NCBI RefSeq assembly: GCF_000445065.1 | Contig: NZ_ATHO01000070.1 | Span: 1 to 64,000 of the forward strand | Length of the DNA: 64,000 bases | Direction of reading: 5' to 3' | Origin: Sphingobium quisquiliarum P25 | GTDB lineage: Bacteria; Pseudomonadota; Alphaproteobacteria; Sphingomonadales; Sphingomonadaceae | In this document: positions 54,191 to 62,734 of the stretch, piece by piece | Layout of the letters: every line of letters starts with the position of its first letter | How positions within the stretch are numbered: position 1 is the first letter of the stretch | Program-made: the position numbers and the translations under genes | Notes under the pieces: model-generated | Databases searched by the model: none | What the model was told of the DNA's origin: nothing | The model's input: only the letters and a program-made list of their open reading frames with translations

Positions 54191-54831
54191 CGCAGCATCC
54201 CCATGAGATAGACGAAGGTGAAGACGCCGATCCACACGACGTCAAGGAAGTGCCAGAACATGCTGAGGCACATGAGGCGGCGCTGGTTCGCGGGGATCAG
54301 CCCTTTCTTGGCGACCTGCGCCATCAGCGTCACCAGCCAGATGATGCCGAAGGTGACGTGCAGGCCATGCGTGCCGACCAGCGCGAAGAAGGCGGACAGA
54401 AAGCCCGATCGCATCGGGGTCGCGCCTTCATGGATGAGATGCGCGAACTCGTACATCTCGATGCCCAGGAAGGCGAGGCCGAACAGGCCGGTGATGGCCA
54501 GCCAACCCTGCGTGGCGGCGACCCGGTTCTTTTCCATCGACAGCATGGCAAAGCCGTAGGTGATGGAGGAAAAGAGCAGCATCGCGGTGTTCAGCGCGAC
54601 CAGCTCCAGGTCGAACAGGTCCTTGGGGCCGGGCCCCGCCGCATAGCTGCCGCCCAGCACCGCATAGGTGGCGAACAGGCAGGCGAAGATGAGGCAATCG
54701 CTCATCAGGTACATCCAGAAGCCCAGCATGGTGCTGGACCCTTCGGGATGATGCGGTTCTTCCGCCAGGTGGAAGAGGGGATTGCCGTCCTTGTCCAGGA
54801 AGGCGGGGTCTATGGTGGATACACTAGCCAT
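54187..54831 (-). CDS. cyoC: Cytochrome o ubiquinol oxidase subunit III
   Basis: A 214-residue membrane subunit with five TM helices: [42 protein letters not shown] and [20 protein letters not shown] are CyoC hallmarks. It starts 6 bases after cyoB and ends overlapping cyoD. Confidence 0.95.
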   Translation of the reverse strand: MASVSTIDPAFLDKDGNPLFHLAEEPHHPEGSSTMLGFWMYLMSDCLIFACLFATYAVLGGSYAAGPGPKDLFDLELVALNTAMLLFSSITYGFAMLSMEKNRVAATQGWLAITGLFGLAFLGIEMYEFAHLIHEGATPMRSGFLSAFFALVGTHGLHVTFGIIWLVTLMAQVAKKGLIPANQRRLMCLSMFWHFLDVVWIGVFTFVYLMGMLR

Positions 54832-54837
54832 GATGGT

Positions 54838-56856
54838 TCAGCCCTGCATCGCGAGCTGACGCATGTGCTCGCCTTCGGTGCGTTCCACCACATCCTGGGG
54901 GATGTAATAGTCGCGCTTGTAGTTGAAGGTGTGGCCGATCGCGACGGCCAGGATGCCGATGAAGCTCAGCCCCGCGAGCCACCACATATACCAGATCATG
55001 CCGACCGCGAAGGCCACGGACAGGCCGCCCAGGATGATGCCCGTCCCGGTGTTGCTGGGCATGTGGATCGGCCGGTAGCCGCCCGTGGGCCGCTGATAGC
55101 CGCGCTTCTTCATGTCGGCCCATGCGTCGGTGTCGTGAATGACCGGCGTGAAGGCGAAGTTATAGTCGGGCGGCGGCGAGCTGGTCGCCCACTCCAGCGT
55201 GCGGCCATCCCACGGGTCGCCGGTCGTGTCGCGCAGCTTATCGCGGTTGATGATGCTGACCGCGAACTGGATGAACATGCAGGCGATGCCGCCAGCGATC
55301 ATGAACGCGCCCAGCGCAGCGATCTGGAACCAGATCTGCAAGCTTGGATCATCGAACACGCGCATGCGCCGGGTAACGCCCATCAGGCCCAAAATGTAGA
55401 GCGGCATGAACGCGACCCAGAAGCCGACGACCCACAGCCAGAAGCTGCGCACGCCCCACTTCTTGTCCAGCTTGAACCCGAACGCCTTGGGCCACCAATA
55501 GTTGATCGCCGCGAACAGGCCGAACAGCACGCCGCCGATGATCACGTTATGGAAATGCGCGATCAGGAACAATGAATTGTGCAGCACGAAGTCGGCGGGC
55601 GGCACCGCCAGCAGCACGCCGGTCATGCCGCCGACCACGAAGGTCAGCATGAAGGCGACTGTCCACATCATCGGCAGTTCGAACCGGATGCGGCCGCGAT
55701 ACATGGTGAACAGCCAGTTGAACAGCTTCGCCCCGGTCGGGATGGAGATGACCATCGTCGTGATGCCAAAGAAGCTGTTGACGCTGGCGCCCGATCCCAT
55801 GGTGAAGAAGTGGTGCAGCCAGACGAGATAGCTCAGGATCGCAATGACGACCGTCGCATAGACCATAGACGAATAGCCGAAGAGGCGCTTGGACGAGAAG
55901 GTCGAGGTCACTTCGCTGAACACGCCGAACAGCGGCAGGATGAGGATGTAGACCTCGGGGTGGCCCCAGATCCAGATGAGGTTCACATACATCATCGGAT
56001 TGCCGCCCATGTCGTTCGTGAAGAACGCGGTGCCGACATAGCGGTCCAGGCTCAGCAGCGCGAGAACGGCGGTCAGCACCGGGAAGGCGGCGACGATCAG
56101 CACGTTGGACAGCAGGGACGTCCACACGAAGATCGGCAGCTTCATCATCGTCATGCCGGGGGCGCGCATCTTGACGATGGTCGCGATCAGGTTGACGCCC
56201 GACAATAATGTCCCGACGCCTGCCACCTGCAAGCCCCAGATATAATAGTCCACCCCCACGCCCGGCGAGTAGGCGATGCCCGACAGCGGCGGATAGGCCA
56301 GCCAGCCGGTCCGCGCGAATTCGCCCACGAACAGCGACATCATGGTGATGACGGCACCGGCCGTCGTCATCCAGAAGCTGAAATTGTTGAGGAAGGGAAA
56401 GCTCACGTCCCGCGCGCCGATTTGCAGCGGAACCATATAGTTCATGATCCCGGTGATCATCGGCATCGCCACGAAGAAGATCATGATGACGCCGTGCGCC
56501 GTGAAGATCTGATCATAGTGATGGGCGTTCAGATAGCCTTCCGAGCCATTGAAGGCCCAGGCCTGCTGGATGCGCATCATGATCGCGTCGGCGAAACCGC
56601 GCACGAACATGATGAGGCCCAGGATCATGTACATGATGCCGATGCGCTTATGGTCGACGGTCGTGAACCAGTCGCGCCACAGCATGCCCCATAGCCGGTA
56701 TTTGGTGACCAGCCCCAATATGGCGGCGCCCCCCACGGCGACCGCGAGGAAGGTGGCGATCAGGATCGGCTCGTGGATCGGAATGGCGCTCCAGTCGAGA
56801 CGGCCGAAGATTAGCTTCCAGATGCCGCTATTTTCGGAGGCGGGATGGGGAGACAT
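54838..56856 (-). CDS. cyoB: Cytochrome o ubiquinol oxidase subunit I
   Basis: A 672-residue heme-copper oxidase catalytic subunit with about 14-15 TM helices. The low-spin heme and binuclear-centre histidines are in [26 protein letters not shown] and [12 protein letters not shown]; proton-channel residues are in the GAVI-region. It oxidises ubiquinol and reduces oxygen to water. The C-terminal segment [11 protein letters not shown] is conserved. A palindromic repeat lies in its leader, between cyoA and cyoB. Confidence 0.96.
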   Translation of the reverse strand: MSPHPASENSGIWKLIFGRLDWSAIPIHEPILIATFLAVAVGGAAILGLVTKYRLWGMLWRDWFTTVDHKRIGIMYMILGLIMFVRGFADAIMMRIQQAWAFNGSEGYLNAHHYDQIFTAHGVIMIFFVAMPMITGIMNYMVPLQIGARDVSFPFLNNFSFWMTTAGAVITMMSLFVGEFARTGWLAYPPLSGIAYSPGVGVDYYIWGLQVAGVGTLLSGVNLIATIVKMRAPGMTMMKLPIFVWTSLLSNVLIVAAFPVLTAVLALLSLDRYVGTAFFTNDMGGNPMMYVNLIWIWGHPEVYILILPLFGVFSEVTSTFSSKRLFGYSSMVYATVVIAILSYLVWLHHFFTMGSGASVNSFFGITTMVISIPTGAKLFNWLFTMYRGRIRFELPMMWTVAFMLTFVVGGMTGVLLAVPPADFVLHNSLFLIAHFHNVIIGGVLFGLFAAINYWWPKAFGFKLDKKWGVRSFWLWVVGFWVAFMPLYILGLMGVTRRMRVFDDPSLQIWFQIAALGAFMIAGGIACMFIQFAVSIINRDKLRDTTGDPWDGRTLEWATSSPPPDYNFAFTPVIHDTDAWADMKKRGYQRPTGGYRPIHMPSNTGTGIILGGLSVAFAVGMIWYMWWLAGLSFIGILAVAIGHTFNYKRDYYIPQDVVERTEGEHMRQLAMQG

Positions 56857-56924
56857 AAGGTTCAGGGCCTCTGGAGGAAGGTGTGGGGGAGTGCTTGGTT
56901 CAGCGGCACATCGGGCGCAAAGGC

Positions 56925-56998
56925 CCGTTCGTTTCGAGCGCAGTCGAGGAACATTGGCATCGCGCTTCCCGTGTCTTGGCTACGCGTGACACGAATGG
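56925..56998. repeat. Palindromic repeat R6 between cyoA and cyoB
   Basis: Begins CCGTTCGTTTCGAGCGCAGTC and ends with CGTGACACGAATGG. The GAGCGCAGTCGAGGAAC segment and the GCGCTTCCCGTGTC segment are typical halves of the family. It falls between two co-transcribed oxidase genes, in the 165-base gap. Confidence 0.75.
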
Positions 56999-57021
56999 AG
57001 GCAGGCGGGGCTGCCGGCATC

Positions 57022-58197
57022 TTACTCGCCATGATGCCCCATATGCCCATCGGCATCCTTCTGCCCCGGCGCTTCATTGCCCTGTGCTGCGGGCGTGCGC
57101 CCGGCGGCAGGGGTCATCCCTGCGGGCTGGGCGATTTCGCCGCGCTTTCCGGGCGGAAGGGGATGGAAGCCGCCGACATCGATCGTGCCGTCATGGCGCA
57201 GCCCCTGCGTGTCATGCGCCGACTCCTTGCCCGCGCCGCCATGCATGTCGGTCATCATGACCTCGTCCATGCAGCGCTTGCCCGGCTGGGCGCACATGTT
57301 GAGCGCGGCATGGAACAGCTTTGGCTCGACACTGCTGAAATAGAGCGGCGGCACTTTCTCGCTCGGCTGCTCCAGCTTCACATAGGCGGCCCGGTCCAGA
57401 TTCACGCCGCTTGCCTTCACCTTGGCCACCCACTGGTCGAACCCGGCCTGATCCATTGCATGGAAGCGGAAGCGCATGTTGGAAAAGCCCGCGCCGGAAT
57501 AATTGGCCGAAAAGCCTTCGAAATTGCCCGGCTTGTTCGCTACGGCGTGCAGGACGGTTTGCATGCCGGGCATGGCGTAGATTTGCCCGGCGAGCGCGGG
57601 CACGAAGAAGCTGTTCATCAACGTCGATGACGTGATCTTGAACTCGATCGGCTGATCGACCGGCGCGGCCAGTTCGTTGACGGTGGCGATTCCCAGTTCG
57701 GGATAGATGAACAGCCATTTCCAATCGAGCGCGACCACTTCGACTTGGAGCCGCTTCGCCGCCGGTTCGACCTTCCGCTCGGCATCGATGCGCTCGATCG
57801 GGCGATAGGGGTCGAGCAGATGCGTGCTGGTCCAGGTGATCGCGCCAAGCGCGATGATGATCAGCAGCGGCGCCGACCAGATCAGCAGTTCAAGGCTGGT
57901 CGAATGGTCCCAGTCAGGATCATAATCCTTCGCCTTCGCCCTTTCCCGGTAGCGCCACGCGAACCAGACCGTCATCGCCATCACCGGCAGGATGATCAGC
58001 AGCATCAGCAGCGTCGACACCAGAATGAGGTCACGTTGCTGCACAGCGACATCGCCCGCTGGTGACATGACGACCCAGTCGCACGCGCCCAAGGGCAGCA
58101 GCAACACAGGCGCAAATCGGCGGAAAACAGCGGTTGACGGGATGAGTCGGCGAACGGTCATGCTGGCCGAATAGGGGGGAGGGGAGGGGTTCGACAT
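57022..58197 (-). CDS. cyoA: Cytochrome o ubiquinol oxidase subunit II
   Basis: A 391-residue lipoprotein subunit: signal with lipobox LGAC (LLLPLGACDW), two TM helices (LILVSTLLMLLIILPVMAMTV and LELLIWSAPLLIIIALGAI), and a periplasmic cupredoxin domain without the Cu-A ligands, as expected for a quinol oxidase. DWKWLFIYPELGIATVNELA and HAMDQAGFDQW are CyoA-typical. A C-terminal tail of about 60 residues is hydrophilic and ends GHMGHHGE. ATG 58197 follows AAAGG. It opens the oxidase operon. Confidence 0.95.
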   Translation of the reverse strand: MSNPSPPPYSASMTVRRLIPSTAVFRRFAPVLLLPLGACDWVVMSPAGDVAVQQRDLILVSTLLMLLIILPVMAMTVWFAWRYRERAKAKDYDPDWDHSTSLELLIWSAPLLIIIALGAITWTSTHLLDPYRPIERIDAERKVEPAAKRLQVEVVALDWKWLFIYPELGIATVNELAAPVDQPIEFKITSSTLMNSFFVPALAGQIYAMPGMQTVLHAVANKPGNFEGFSANYSGAGFSNMRFRFHAMDQAGFDQWVAKVKASGVNLDRAAYVKLEQPSEKVPPLYFSSVEPKLFHAALNMCAQPGKRCMDEVMMTDMHGGAGKESAHDTQGLRHDGTIDVGGFHPLPPGKRGEIAQPAGMTPAAGRTPAAQGNEAPGQKDADGHMGHHGE

Positions 58198-58281
58198 TGG
58201 ACCTTTTGTCCTATCCCCTCGCGGGTGCGAAATCATGCATGGCCCCTTTCGACCACCGGGATGATTCGCCGTGCCGCAGCG

Positions 58282-58306
58282 ATGCTGCATGGATTTCCCG
58301 CAGCAT
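58282..58306 (+). promoter_or_regulatory. Inverted repeat upstream of the MHS transporter
   Basis: ATGCTGC (58282-58288), 11-base spacer, GCAGCAT (58300-58306), in the 127-base divergent region between cyoA and the transporter. It ends 18 bases before the chosen ATG (58325), so it could be an operator or an mRNA hairpin. Confidence 0.3.
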
Positions 58307-58324
58307 GAAGGCCAGCGACACCCC

Positions 58325-59656
58325 ATGACTTCCGCGACGACCACGCCGTCTTCCACGTCGATGGAGCGCGATGCCCGCAACGTCACCGCGCGTGACAAGC
58401 GGGTTGCGCCTGGCGAGATCGCCATTGGCGTGATCATCGGCCGGACTTCGGAATTTTTCGATTTCTTCGTCTATGCCATCGCGTCCTGCATCGTCTTTCC
58501 CGCGCATGTCTTCCCTTATCTGAGCCCGCTGTCGGGCACGATCTGGTCCTTCGCCATCTTCGCGCTCGCCTTCGTCACGCGGCCGATCGGCTCCTTCCTC
58601 TTCATGGCCATCGACCGGGCCTATGGGCGCGGCGTGAAGCTGACCATCGCGTTGTTCCTCCTTGGCGGATCGACGGCCTTCATCGCCTTTCTTCCGGGAT
58701 ATGAGACGATCGGCGTCTGGTCGGCGGTGCTGCTCGCCGCGTTCCGCGCGGGGCAGGGCATCGCGCTGGGGGGAACCTGGGACGGGCTGGCGTCGCTGCT
58801 GTCGCTGAACGCGCCATCGAACAAGCGCGGCTGGTATGCGATGATGCCGCAGCTTGGCGCGCCCATTGCCCTTCTGGTGGCCAGCGGCCTCTTCGCCTTC
58901 TTCCTGTCCACCCTGTCGCGCGCTGACTTTATCGAGTGGGGCTGGCGCTATCCCTTCTTCGTGGCGTTCGCGATCAATGTCGTCGCGCTGTTCGCCCGGT
59001 TGCGCATCGTCGTCACCCATGAATTTGAACGGCTGTTCGAAGCGCGCGAATTGCAGCCGTCGCCGGTCGTCGAAACGGTGCGCAACGAAGGCCGCAACAT
59101 CGTGATCGGCGCCTTCGCCCCGCTGGCGAGCTTTGCCCTGTTCCACATGGTCACCGTCTTCCCGCTCAGTTGGATCGCGCTCTACACGTATCAGCCGCTG
59201 GAGCGCTTCCTCGTGATCGAGGCGATCGGCGCGTGCGTCGGCATCCTGGCCATCATCGTGTCGGGTTTCGTCGCTGACATGGTGGGCCGCAGGTCTCTGC
59301 TCGGCTGGTCGGCGCTCGGCATCGGCATTTTCAGCATTCTCGCCCCGCTGCTGCTGAACGGAGGGGAACTGGCGGAGATCGCCTTCATGATCCTGGGCTT
59401 CATTCTGCTGGGGCTGAGCTTTGGCCAATCGTCGGGCGTGGTCGCCTCCAACTTCGCCAGCGCGACGCGTTACACGGGGTCCGCGCTGACGTCCGACCTT
59501 GCCTGGCTGGTGGGCGCGGGCTTCGCTCCGCTCGTCGCGCTGCTGCTGTCGAGCAATTTCGGGCTTGCGGCGTCCGGCGCCTATCTGCTGTCGGGCGCAA
59601 TCGTCACGGGCCTTGCCCTGTTCATCAACAAGGAACTGGCTGGCAAGGATCGCTGA
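58325..59656 (+). CDS. MFS transporter, metabolite:H+ symporter (MHS) family
   Basis: A 443-residue protein with about 12 TM helices. GRTSEFFDFFVYAIASCIVFP near the N-terminus and FVTRPIGSFLFMAIDRAYGR with a following basic loop fit the MHS family (ProP, ShiA, citrate and dicarboxylate symporters). Substrate unknown. It diverges from the cyo operon; MHS genes next to cyo are frequent in proteobacteria, but a functional link is not proven. The ATG at 58325 precedes a Ser/Thr-rich leader. Confidence 0.9.
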   Translation: MTSATTTPSSTSMERDARNVTARDKRVAPGEIAIGVIIGRTSEFFDFFVYAIASCIVFPAHVFPYLSPLSGTIWSFAIFALAFVTRPIGSFLFMAIDRAYGRGVKLTIALFLLGGSTAFIAFLPGYETIGVWSAVLLAAFRAGQGIALGGTWDGLASLLSLNAPSNKRGWYAMMPQLGAPIALLVASGLFAFFLSTLSRADFIEWGWRYPFFVAFAINVVALFARLRIVVTHEFERLFEARELQPSPVVETVRNEGRNIVIGAFAPLASFALFHMVTVFPLSWIALYTYQPLERFLVIEAIGACVGILAIIVSGFVADMVGRRSLLGWSALGIGIFSILAPLLLNGGELAEIAFMILGFILLGLSFGQSSGVVASNFASATRYTGSALTSDLAWLVGAGFAPLVALLLSSNFGLAASGAYLLSGAIVTGLALFINKELAGKDR

Positions 59657-59669
59657 GGGTCGAGGGGCT

Positions 59670-60509
59670 CTATGCCCTCATCCGTTTCAGGGCTTGCCGG
59701 TCGAACCACCATGCCCTGCCGGGACGGGGTCTGAACTGCTCAAGCCAGAGCGGATAGAGGTCGGCGAGGCGCGGGGGCAGCCCGTCCGGGCCGATGCGGC
59801 TCATAATGTCGGACACGATCCGGTTCTGGTAGAAGCGCACGGAATAGTTGATCAGGCGCCGATACTGCATCCGCCAGCTTGCCGGACTGGTCAGCCGCAC
59901 CGGATCGCAGAAGAAACCGGCATCTTCACAAGCAACTACCCGGTCAAGGCTCCAGGCCGCATCCGATTGCAGGTCCGTATAGGCCCAGGCCGCGACCAGA
60001 CCATCATCGCCGATCAGATCCTGCGGCAGATGAAGCCCGCGATCGCGGATGCGCTGGACGAAGCTGCCCGACAGAGCATAAAGGTCCCCGAACAACCCGC
60101 CTTCCTCGCGCAGCATGCGGCGATAGTGGCTGGCGAGCCTTCCGTTCATCGGCATTCCGGCGGCTGCATTGACCTGAGGATGCCTGGCCAGAGCCGACAG
60201 CAGCGCATCGATGGAGCCTTCTGCGATCCGAGCGTCGCCGTCCATGCAGATGACCGCATCCTCATGTCCCGCGAGCAGATCATGCACGAAATGATTCCAC
60301 GTCCGCGACTTTCCGCCGAAAGCGAGGTCATGCACGATGACGTTGGCCCGTCCCGCCGCTGCCTCCCGCGCGCGTGAGGCGGTCGCGTCAGTCGATCCGT
60401 TCACCAGCACATGAAAGACGATATCGGCGCGGTCGAGCGGCAGCGAACGCAGGCAAGCGGCGATCCTCTGTTCCTCCTGATGCGCGAAGATGCCGGCGGC
60501 GAGGCGCAT
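59670..60509 (-). CDS. Glycosyltransferase family 2 protein
   Basis: A 279-residue GT-A fold enzyme: the start RLAAGIFAHQEEQRIAACL, the nucleotide-binding VLVNGSTDATASRAREAA, and a DxD-like AVICMDGDARIA. The C-terminal part has GDDGLVAAWAYTDL. There is no TM helix in the catalytic part. Donor and acceptor are unknown. The start may instead be 60542 (MASKPG), which would overlap the amt gene by 29 bases; I prefer 60509. Confidence 0.85.
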   Translation of the reverse strand: MRLAAGIFAHQEEQRIAACLRSLPLDRADIVFHVLVNGSTDATASRAREAAAGRANVIVHDLAFGGKSRTWNHFVHDLLAGHEDAVICMDGDARIAEGSIDALLSALARHPQVNAAAGMPMNGRLASHYRRMLREEGGLFGDLYALSGSFVQRIRDRGLHLPQDLIGDDGLVAAWAYTDLQSDAAWSLDRVVACEDAGFFCDPVRLTSPASWRMQYRRLINYSVRFYQNRIVSDIMSRIGPDGLPPRLADLYPLWLEQFRPRPGRAWWFDRQALKRMRA

Positions 60510-60513
60510 GGTG

Positions 60514-61788
60514 TCAGCGGAAATCCCAGGCTTGCTGGCCATGCTGCACGCTGTCCAGCCCGTCCGCTTCCTCCTGGGCCGTACCACGCATGGGCAGCAG
60601 CACGGACAGGATCAGCGCGGCGATGGCGGAACCAGCCATAGACCATAGCGCCACCACCCCAACGCCAGCCGCCTGCGACGCCAGCGCGCCGGTCAGGCTG
60701 ATGCCCGGCTCAAACCCGGCCCCGCCCATCACCGGCAGCACCATCACAGGCATCAGCATCACGCCGGTCAGCCCGCCCAGTCCATGGATCACGAAGACAT
60801 CGCCGCCATCGTCGATCCGTTTGGCGAACGCAGCCTTGCCAGCCCGGCAGACGAGCACCGCCACGATGCCGGTCAGGATCGCGCCGCCCGTACCGGCAAG
60901 AGCGCCCGAAGCGGATATGGCGGCAAGCCCCGTCAGCGCTCCCGACAACGGCCCCGTGGCGGACGGTTTCCCTCCCGCGAGGCGGTCTATGAGCATCCAG
61001 CAAAGCGCGCCGGAGCAGGCCGCGAAATGAGCGTTCAATATGGCGGCGGCCGCGTCGCCGGTAGCGCCCAATGCCCAGCCGCCGAGTGCTCCCGTCCATC
61101 CCATCCATATGAGCGCGCCGCCCGCGATGCTGAGCAAGGGCGCATGGCCAGCGTCCGGCGATGAGCGCCGCCGCCCGATCATCAGCATGAGCGCCAGGCC
61201 GGAAAAGCCCGCGCTGACATGGACCACCAGAGCGCCCGCGAAGTCCATGACGCCAAGCCCTGCGAGCCAGCCGCCGCCCCAGATCCAGTGGGCCACCGGA
61301 GCATAGACGATGAGCAGCCAGAGCGGCGCGAGCGCAGCCATCCAGCCCAGACGCGCCCGCCCTGCCACCGCGCCCGGCAGCAGGCAGGCGGCGAAGACCG
61401 CCAGGCTCATCTGGAAAAGGACGAAAGCGGATTCGGGGACCGTCATCCCCTCTTGCAAGGGGTTGAGGTTCGCCAGCAGCATATTGGCTCCTCCGCCAAG
61501 CCAGCTGCTTCCCGGCGCATAGGCTAGGCTGTAGCCCGCAATCCCCCAGACCAGCGACGCACCAGCAGCCACGGCGGCGGTTTGCGCTGCGATGGCAAGG
61601 CCGTTGCGTACATTGACGAGCCCCATGTGCCGCAGCGCCAGTCCCGGCAGGGCGGCAAGCAGCACCAGAAGGCCGCACAGCATCATCCAGCCCGTATCGC
61701 CGCTATCGGCAACCGCCACCTGCGCACCGGCGGGCTGCGGGGCTGCGACGAAGAGGAAGAGGAGCAACAGGCGAGCGAACATCGGCAT
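60514..61788 (-). CDS. Divergent Amt-type ammonium transporter
   Basis: A 424-residue membrane protein with a cleavable N-terminal signal (FARLLLLFLFVAAPQPAGA) and 11 TM helices. The Amt core is present: D182 and H190 in MDFAGALVVHVSAG, the twin-His partner H335 in FVIHGLGGLTG, and GWTGALGGW in place of the usual GWFGFNAGS. The Phe of that motif, one of the gate phenylalanines in AmtB, is lost. No glnK is adjacent. GT2 follows at once. Confidence 0.85.
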   Translation of the reverse strand: MPMFARLLLLFLFVAAPQPAGAQVAVADSGDTGWMMLCGLLVLLAALPGLALRHMGLVNVRNGLAIAAQTAAVAAGASLVWGIAGYSLAYAPGSSWLGGGANMLLANLNPLQEGMTVPESAFVLFQMSLAVFAACLLPGAVAGRARLGWMAALAPLWLLIVYAPVAHWIWGGGWLAGLGVMDFAGALVVHVSAGFSGLALMLMIGRRRSSPDAGHAPLLSIAGGALIWMGWTGALGGWALGATGDAAAAILNAHFAACSGALCWMLIDRLAGGKPSATGPLSGALTGLAAISASGALAGTGGAILTGIVAVLVCRAGKAAFAKRIDDGGDVFVIHGLGGLTGVMLMPVMVLPVMGGAGFEPGISLTGALASQAAGVGVVALWSMAGSAIAALILSVLLPMRGTAQEEADGLDSVQHGQQAWDFR

Positions 61789-61872
61789 ATCCGGCGGTCT
61801 ATATTCCCGCCGTCCTACCCGCCGCCGGGTAAACAAGTTGATAAGCAAAGCGCCATGCGAGGGCGCAAGGCG

Positions 61873-62583
61873 CTAATAGGCCTTGCCGCCGCAGGAAATG
61901 CGTCCCGTGCCGCGATTTTCGACTTGGCAGGCGGCCTTGCCCAGGACAGTGACATCGCCCGATCCCGATGCGGTCACCTTTGCCGTGACATCGGCGGTCA
62001 GCGCGATGTTGCCCGGCCCGTCATTGCCGACCGTCGCTTGCCTGACATGCAGTTCTTCCGCCGCCACCGCGCCGGGGCCGTTCACCCGCACCGTCGCCAT
62101 GCCAGCCCGCCCGGCGAGCGTGACCCGGCCAGCGCCAGCAAGGCCCAGGTTCAACTGGTCGACATCGATGGCGGCAACGCTGATGTCGCCATTGCCGCCC
62201 AGGATGATGTCGCCGCGCCCGCCCCTGATCCGGCTGACCGACACGGACCCGCCGCCTGTCAGGACGATTCGCGACAGGTCCCCGGTGGAAAGGCGCAAGG
62301 TAGCGCGCCCGCCGCCCTTGTCGCCAGATGGGCTGCGGTCCAGCGACACCGTCAGCAAGCGCCCCGACACGTCGATGCGCAGCCGGTCGATCAGGCTCTG
62401 GTCGCCTTCGATCCGTGCCGAAGCGCCCGCTCCGGTGGTGACGATGACCTCCACGGGCGCATCGACCCGGATCGCGCTGAAACTGGTTATGGTGTAGCCG
62501 CGCGTCGCCGCCGCGGCAGGATGGCTGAGCAGAAGGATCGCACAGAAAGCGAACCAGTTCCTCGATAGCCTTGCGATGCGCAC
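61873..62583 (-). CDS. GIN-domain (DUF2807) exported protein
   Basis: A 236-residue protein: signal peptide (NWFAFCAILLLSHPAAA), then a beta-helix-like DUF2807/GIN domain with repeats such as FSAIRVDAPVEVIVTTGAGA, GRATLRLSTGDLSRIVLTGG, and Gly-rich strands (GNGDISVAAIDVDQL, GSGDVTVLGKA). Such proteins are secreted or periplasmic; the head domain may bind carbohydrate. The start is a GTG at 62583 behind a GCAGGAGC site; no ATG precedes the signal peptide closely. Confidence 0.82.
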   Translation of the reverse strand: MRIARLSRNWFAFCAILLLSHPAAAATRGYTITSFSAIRVDAPVEVIVTTGAGASARIEGDQSLIDRLRIDVSGRLLTVSLDRSPSGDKGGGRATLRLSTGDLSRIVLTGGGSVSVSRIRGGRGDIILGGNGDISVAAIDVDQLNLGLAGAGRVTLAGRAGMATVRVNGPGAVAAEELHVRQATVGNDGPGNIALTADVTAKVTASGSGDVTVLGKAACQVENRGTGRISCGGKAY

Positions 62584-62734
62584 CAGCCCGTTGCTCCTGC
62601 CCGATAAGCCTTTAAGCTCCGACTGATAGCTTCCTCTGCTGGCGCTGCAAGGGCAGGTGGCGGCTTCAAGCCCCTTCGTTCGTCGGAGGCGTTGGGGCAA
62701 GATCATGTCCGGCGCGATGGGAGGCTGATCAATC

